NCBI GenBank assembly: GCA_003117195.1 | Contig: BDSI01000004.1 | Location: 677,290-741,289 of the forward strand | DNA length: 64,000 nt | Origin: Eudorina sp. 2006-703-Eu-15 | Taxonomy: Eukaryota; Chlorophyta; Chlorophyceae; Chlamydomonadales; Volvocaceae | Direction: 5' to 3' | Shown here: piece after piece, positions 61,052 through 64,000 of the stretch | How positions within the stretch are numbered: position 1 is the stretch's first letter | How the letters are laid out: the number at the start of each line of letters is the position of its first letter | Notes under the pieces: generated by a model | Database searches by the model: none | Seen by the model: only the letters and a program-made list of their open reading frames with translations | Told to the model about the DNA's origin: nothing | Made by a program: the position numbers and the translations under genes

Positions 61052-62875
61052 CACACACACATCCGAAAGTGTGTGTTACTTTTCTCGCGGCTCAGTTATC
61101 TTTTACACATCCGAAAGTTGTGTTACTTTCCTAAACACACGCTCACTTCTCCACTCACAGACCTTCACACACACACACGCCACACCTTGTGCCAGCCGGC
61201 GACGCGGCAGTGCGGACAGAACGCGGCCCGGCAGGCGGGGCAGTTGACGGGCTTGTCCCGGGGCAGCCGCTCCCCTGCCTCCTCCTCCCCCGACCGGGGA
61301 TCAGGCAGCAGCAGCGGGCTGGAGCAGCTCGGATGCGGGCAGTACACCCGGGGCAGCTTGCGGATGGCGTACTCCGCCTCCAGCAGCTCGAAGACCTGCG
61401 TCCGGGGCGGCAGCCCCGTCCCGCGGTTCCCAGCCGGGGATGTTACAGACCGTGAATGTGCAGAGCTCATACCAACCACGGGTCCCACGCGGGGGATGTT
61501 GCCGCACCGTGATTGTGCATGTAGAGCTCATACCAACATGCCGAGGGGCGCTTCCCGCCCCCGGAGAGCACCTCTGGCGGCTCTGTGCGTCCCCCTAGGG
61601 GCGGGGCGGCGCGGTCGATGTACGGCACCCACAGCTGGCTTGGTGTTGGTTGTTTGATTTGGGGTACCCACCGTTGACCCCCAGTGACAAGGGAGTCCAG
61701 GGGCGTTGCCCCTCCAAGATGCGGACCGACCTACGTCGCCAACTAGGGGCTACGGCCCAGACCTCGAGAGCTCGTCCGCAGCCGTGATACCCCGCTTCGA
61801 AGAGATCCGGCAAGCCTGCACCTCAATGCCCTGCCCCCCCTACCCTCCCTGCAGGTCAGCCCATCCCGTGTACCCACTCACCCTGGCAGACCCCGCCCCC
61901 TACCGTTCCCGCAATACGCCCCCACCCTCCCACCTGCTGCTCCTTGGGATGCCCCTCCAGCGCCGCCAACACACTCTCCCGGGAGAACCTGAGGCGGCAG
62001 CCGAGCGGCGGCTGCCCCCGCTGCCCCTGCCCCTGCTGTGGCGGCCTGGCCGCGCCGCCGCCTTGCGGCTGCACCGCGGCCGCCATGGGACAGCGAATGG
62101 GGTACCGTCGCTCCTGGAGCGCGCTGATCACGTACTGCGTCGTACAGGCAGAGCAAAAAAAATGACCGCAGCTGGGAAGTGGTGCATGCACCGCCGCCGC
62201 TGGCGCTGCACCACCGCCGATGCCGCCGCTGCTGCTACTCTTGGCGCTGTTATTGCGGGTACTGTTGCTGGCGCCGCAGCTGCTGGATCTACCGCCACCG
62301 CTCGCAAACGGACCGCTACTGCTGCTGCTGCTGCTGGCGCCGCTGCTGCTGCCGCTGCTACGTCCCCTCGTTCCAGCGCGCCCCGGGTCCGGCCTGGGCA
62401 GCCCGGGTGCCGCTCCGCCCGGGGCACCACCCGCGCCGGCGCCATCAGCGGCCATCAGCGGCCTCTGAGGTCCCGCTGGGAAGGTCTCCAAACAGGACAT
62501 GCAGGTCGTGAAGCTTCCGCTGCCGCCCGGAGGAGTTGTCGAACCGGCCACTGGGGCTGCGCCAACGGCTGGAGTCGGCTGCGGCCTGTGGCCACCCGCC
62601 CCATCACCCTCGCCCTCGCCCGCGCCCTTTTCGTCGTCGGAGGAGGACTGCCCATCTGGGTCAGCGGCGCCGTCGGGTAGCAGCGCAAACGGGTCGAACT
62701 GTACGACAGGCTGCTGCAGATCCGACGCTGGCGGCGGCCGCCGGGGCCGCCAGAGCCGCCAGGGTGGCCGGCCGCTGCTGCCGCCGCTGCGGGCGCCGGC
62801 GGCGGCGGCGGCCCCCACGAAGGCGCCGACCAAGGACCGCAACAAGGAACAGCCAGCGAAAGCCTGCGACGCCAA
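60445..62875 (-). CDS. RBR-type (RING-IBR-RING) E3 ubiquitin ligase, three exons, 473 aa
   Basis: Exons 62875-61934, 61395-61186 and 60714-60445; phases join. RBR ligases take ubiquitin from an E2 onto a cysteine in RING2 and pass it to substrate. RING1 begins CMSCLETF, is interrupted by a low-complexity insert of about 100 residues, and resumes LPSCGHFFCSACTTQYV with RYPIRCP; its last Cys is also displaced by a Gln/Gly-rich insert (PLGCRL). The IBR reads RVYCPHPSC, VNCPACRAAFCPHCRVAGWH and GFTC. RING2 reads RCPQCRWLVERSGGCNHIRC, CGQQFCYACGK; the Cys in SGGCNH is the expected catalytic one. The N terminus (MASQAFAGCSLLRSL...) is Ala/Gly/Arg-rich without a recognised domain. Subfamily (ariadne or other) is not determined; no ariadne C-terminal domain is seen. 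Confidence 0.92.
61011..61050. repeat. CA microsatellite in RBR intron 2
   Basis: About 20 units, next to copies of GCGGCTCAG and TTCCTAAACACAC from the dispersed intronic family. Confidence 0.9.
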
Positions 62876-64000
62876 ATAAAGCTCTCATGCACTTATGTGA
62901 TACTCTGTCAGGTTGCGGTGTTGGTTGTTGGGTTGCAGAGCTGCGCGCGACACGCACTGCGGCGTTCGCGGAGGACAGACCCGCGGGTCGGTCTCACGGG
63001 CCGCCGGGGGTCCCGTGAAATGGACTCTAGCGGACTTTGTTTTCCGCGACCAACCCACGAGGTGATTCTTCTTCGTTGACTCCGGAGCGTCTTGAATAAT
63101 ATGATCCGGGAAACGACATAAATGCCATGTTGTTGGCCATATGGGTACCTGGTCGTTGGGTCCTCGAGCGGCAAGCGGCATCCTTCCCACAACCCTCCAC
63201 AACGCGGCGTTGGCAACAGCGCCGTCAGCTGACGTTCCCCTATTATTAGTCACCAATCGAGAAAGGCTTCATGATCATATTATATGAATCCATGGTCGCT
63301 GTATTTGCGACTCCTTACAAAACGTGATGACCTCCGGTGTTTTAGTCAGGGCAGCATGGTCTTGACGTATCTCGTTAATCGGAGGCAATCCTGAAGCTAC
63401 TTGGCACGGCGACAGTATGTTGGATGCGGCCAACGATGGTCCAGACGTGTCCAGGGTTTGTCAGCCTCCTTGGAAGCGAAGTACCAGAACCAAATCGGGC
63501 TCCGACCTCGCCGGTTCCTAGCTCGCACACAAAAGTTGCTTCACACATATGATGCAAGCGACAAGTCTTGCTGCCCAACGTACGGGGGCGACGCTGCGGT
63601 GCGTCAGCAGGTCCTGAGGTCAACCGTCCCTTTATTTCTGCGCTTATAGTTGCAGCCCCTTCATGGACGTTGACCAAAGCTGTGTGTTCTTCATCGTACG
63701 AGTCTCTTCAGCCCATGGGTGCAGCGAGGGCAGGCCGCAGCACGTTGACGTCTTCGAACAAACTCGGCAGTCGTTTGCACCCTTTTGAACCGACCGACCG
63801 CGACCGGGTGGCCTCTGCCCTGTGCCTGCGGTCGATCGGCAAGGATCTCACTATCGCTGTGGTGTGCAGGATCTCACCATGTGCGGTGCTGCCCAACTAC
63901 AGTGAGTTGCGGCGCGGCGACGGATGGAGGTGAGTTCAGGCTGGGCACATGGCATGTTCGTGTGCAGCTATGTGATCCACGACTGCGATTATCTCTGGCC
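62876..64000. other. region upstream of the RBR gene, nothing recognised
   Basis: The RBR promoter should lie just above 62875. Farther right are short frames on both strands without domains. A plus-strand frame from about 63660 to 63933 (PTDRDRVASALCLRSIGKDL...) follows a plausible GCAG acceptor and might be an exon of a gene running off the window, but nothing supports that strongly. Confidence 0.4.

Noticed and set aside
61448..61934. Additional RBR exon between exons 1 and 2
   Set aside because: Exon 1 joins exon 2 directly in phase (EQQ to VFELLEAEYAI), and no extra segment with zinc ligands is needed.

Overview
The window is nuclear DNA from a GC-rich green alga, most likely a volvocine or related chlamydomonadalean. 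The evidence is genes cut into many short exons by GT-AG introns, exceptional CA, GC and G-rich simple repeats, TGTAA motifs downstream of several stop codons, a very long (hydroxy)proline-rich wall-type glycoprotein, and a glutamine-rich RWP-RK regulator of the NIT2 type. No bacterial-style operon, CRISPR array, insertion sequence or recognisable viral gene was seen. The species cannot be fixed from sequence alone.

Layout. 1-4.6 kb: repeat-rich DNA with a very long CA microsatellite and no supported gene. 4.66-13.93 kb (minus): a giant RWP-RK transcription factor, nine phase-consistent exons; two further minus-strand exons near 14.6-15.2 kb may be its 5' end or another gene. 15.2-22.3 kb: no recognised gene. 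22.33-26.85 kb (minus): a membrane-anchored proline-rich glycoprotein. 27-28.8 kb: one doubtful exon and otherwise nothing. 29.16-30.35 kb (minus): a calmodulin-like EF-hand protein in four exons, one only 20 nt long. 31.08-42.14 kb (plus): a 15-exon UPF1/SMUBP2-like superfamily 1 helicase that carries a tRNA-Ala(TGC) gene antisense in one intron. 42.77-46.62 kb (minus): PIG-U, a GPI transamidase subunit, with a perfect 36-copy 26-bp satellite in its second intron. 47.5-50.6 kb (minus): an extended SDR (NAD-dependent epimerase/dehydrogenase) with a GC-AG first intron. 50.95-51.8 kb (plus): two exons of unknown product. 52.19-58.21 kb (plus): a 12-exon ABC1/AarF-type atypical kinase. 60.45-62.88 kb (minus): an RBR-type E3 ubiquitin ligase. 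62.9-64 kb: nothing supported.

Exon boundaries were read by eye from GT/AG signals and checked for phase; for the helicase, ABC1 kinase, SDR, PIG-U, EF-hand and RBR genes the whole model closes in frame. Apart from a possible surface theme (PIG-U for GPI anchoring, the proline-rich glycoprotein for wall or membrane), the genes look like unrelated housekeeping and regulatory neighbours. I did not find a convincing new multi-gene system. The most unusual signals are at DNA level: a dispersed motif family confined almost entirely to introns, two dispersed palindromes that also occur in exons and at splice sites, the perfect intronic satellite, and a compensated triple frameshift in the proline-rich gene.
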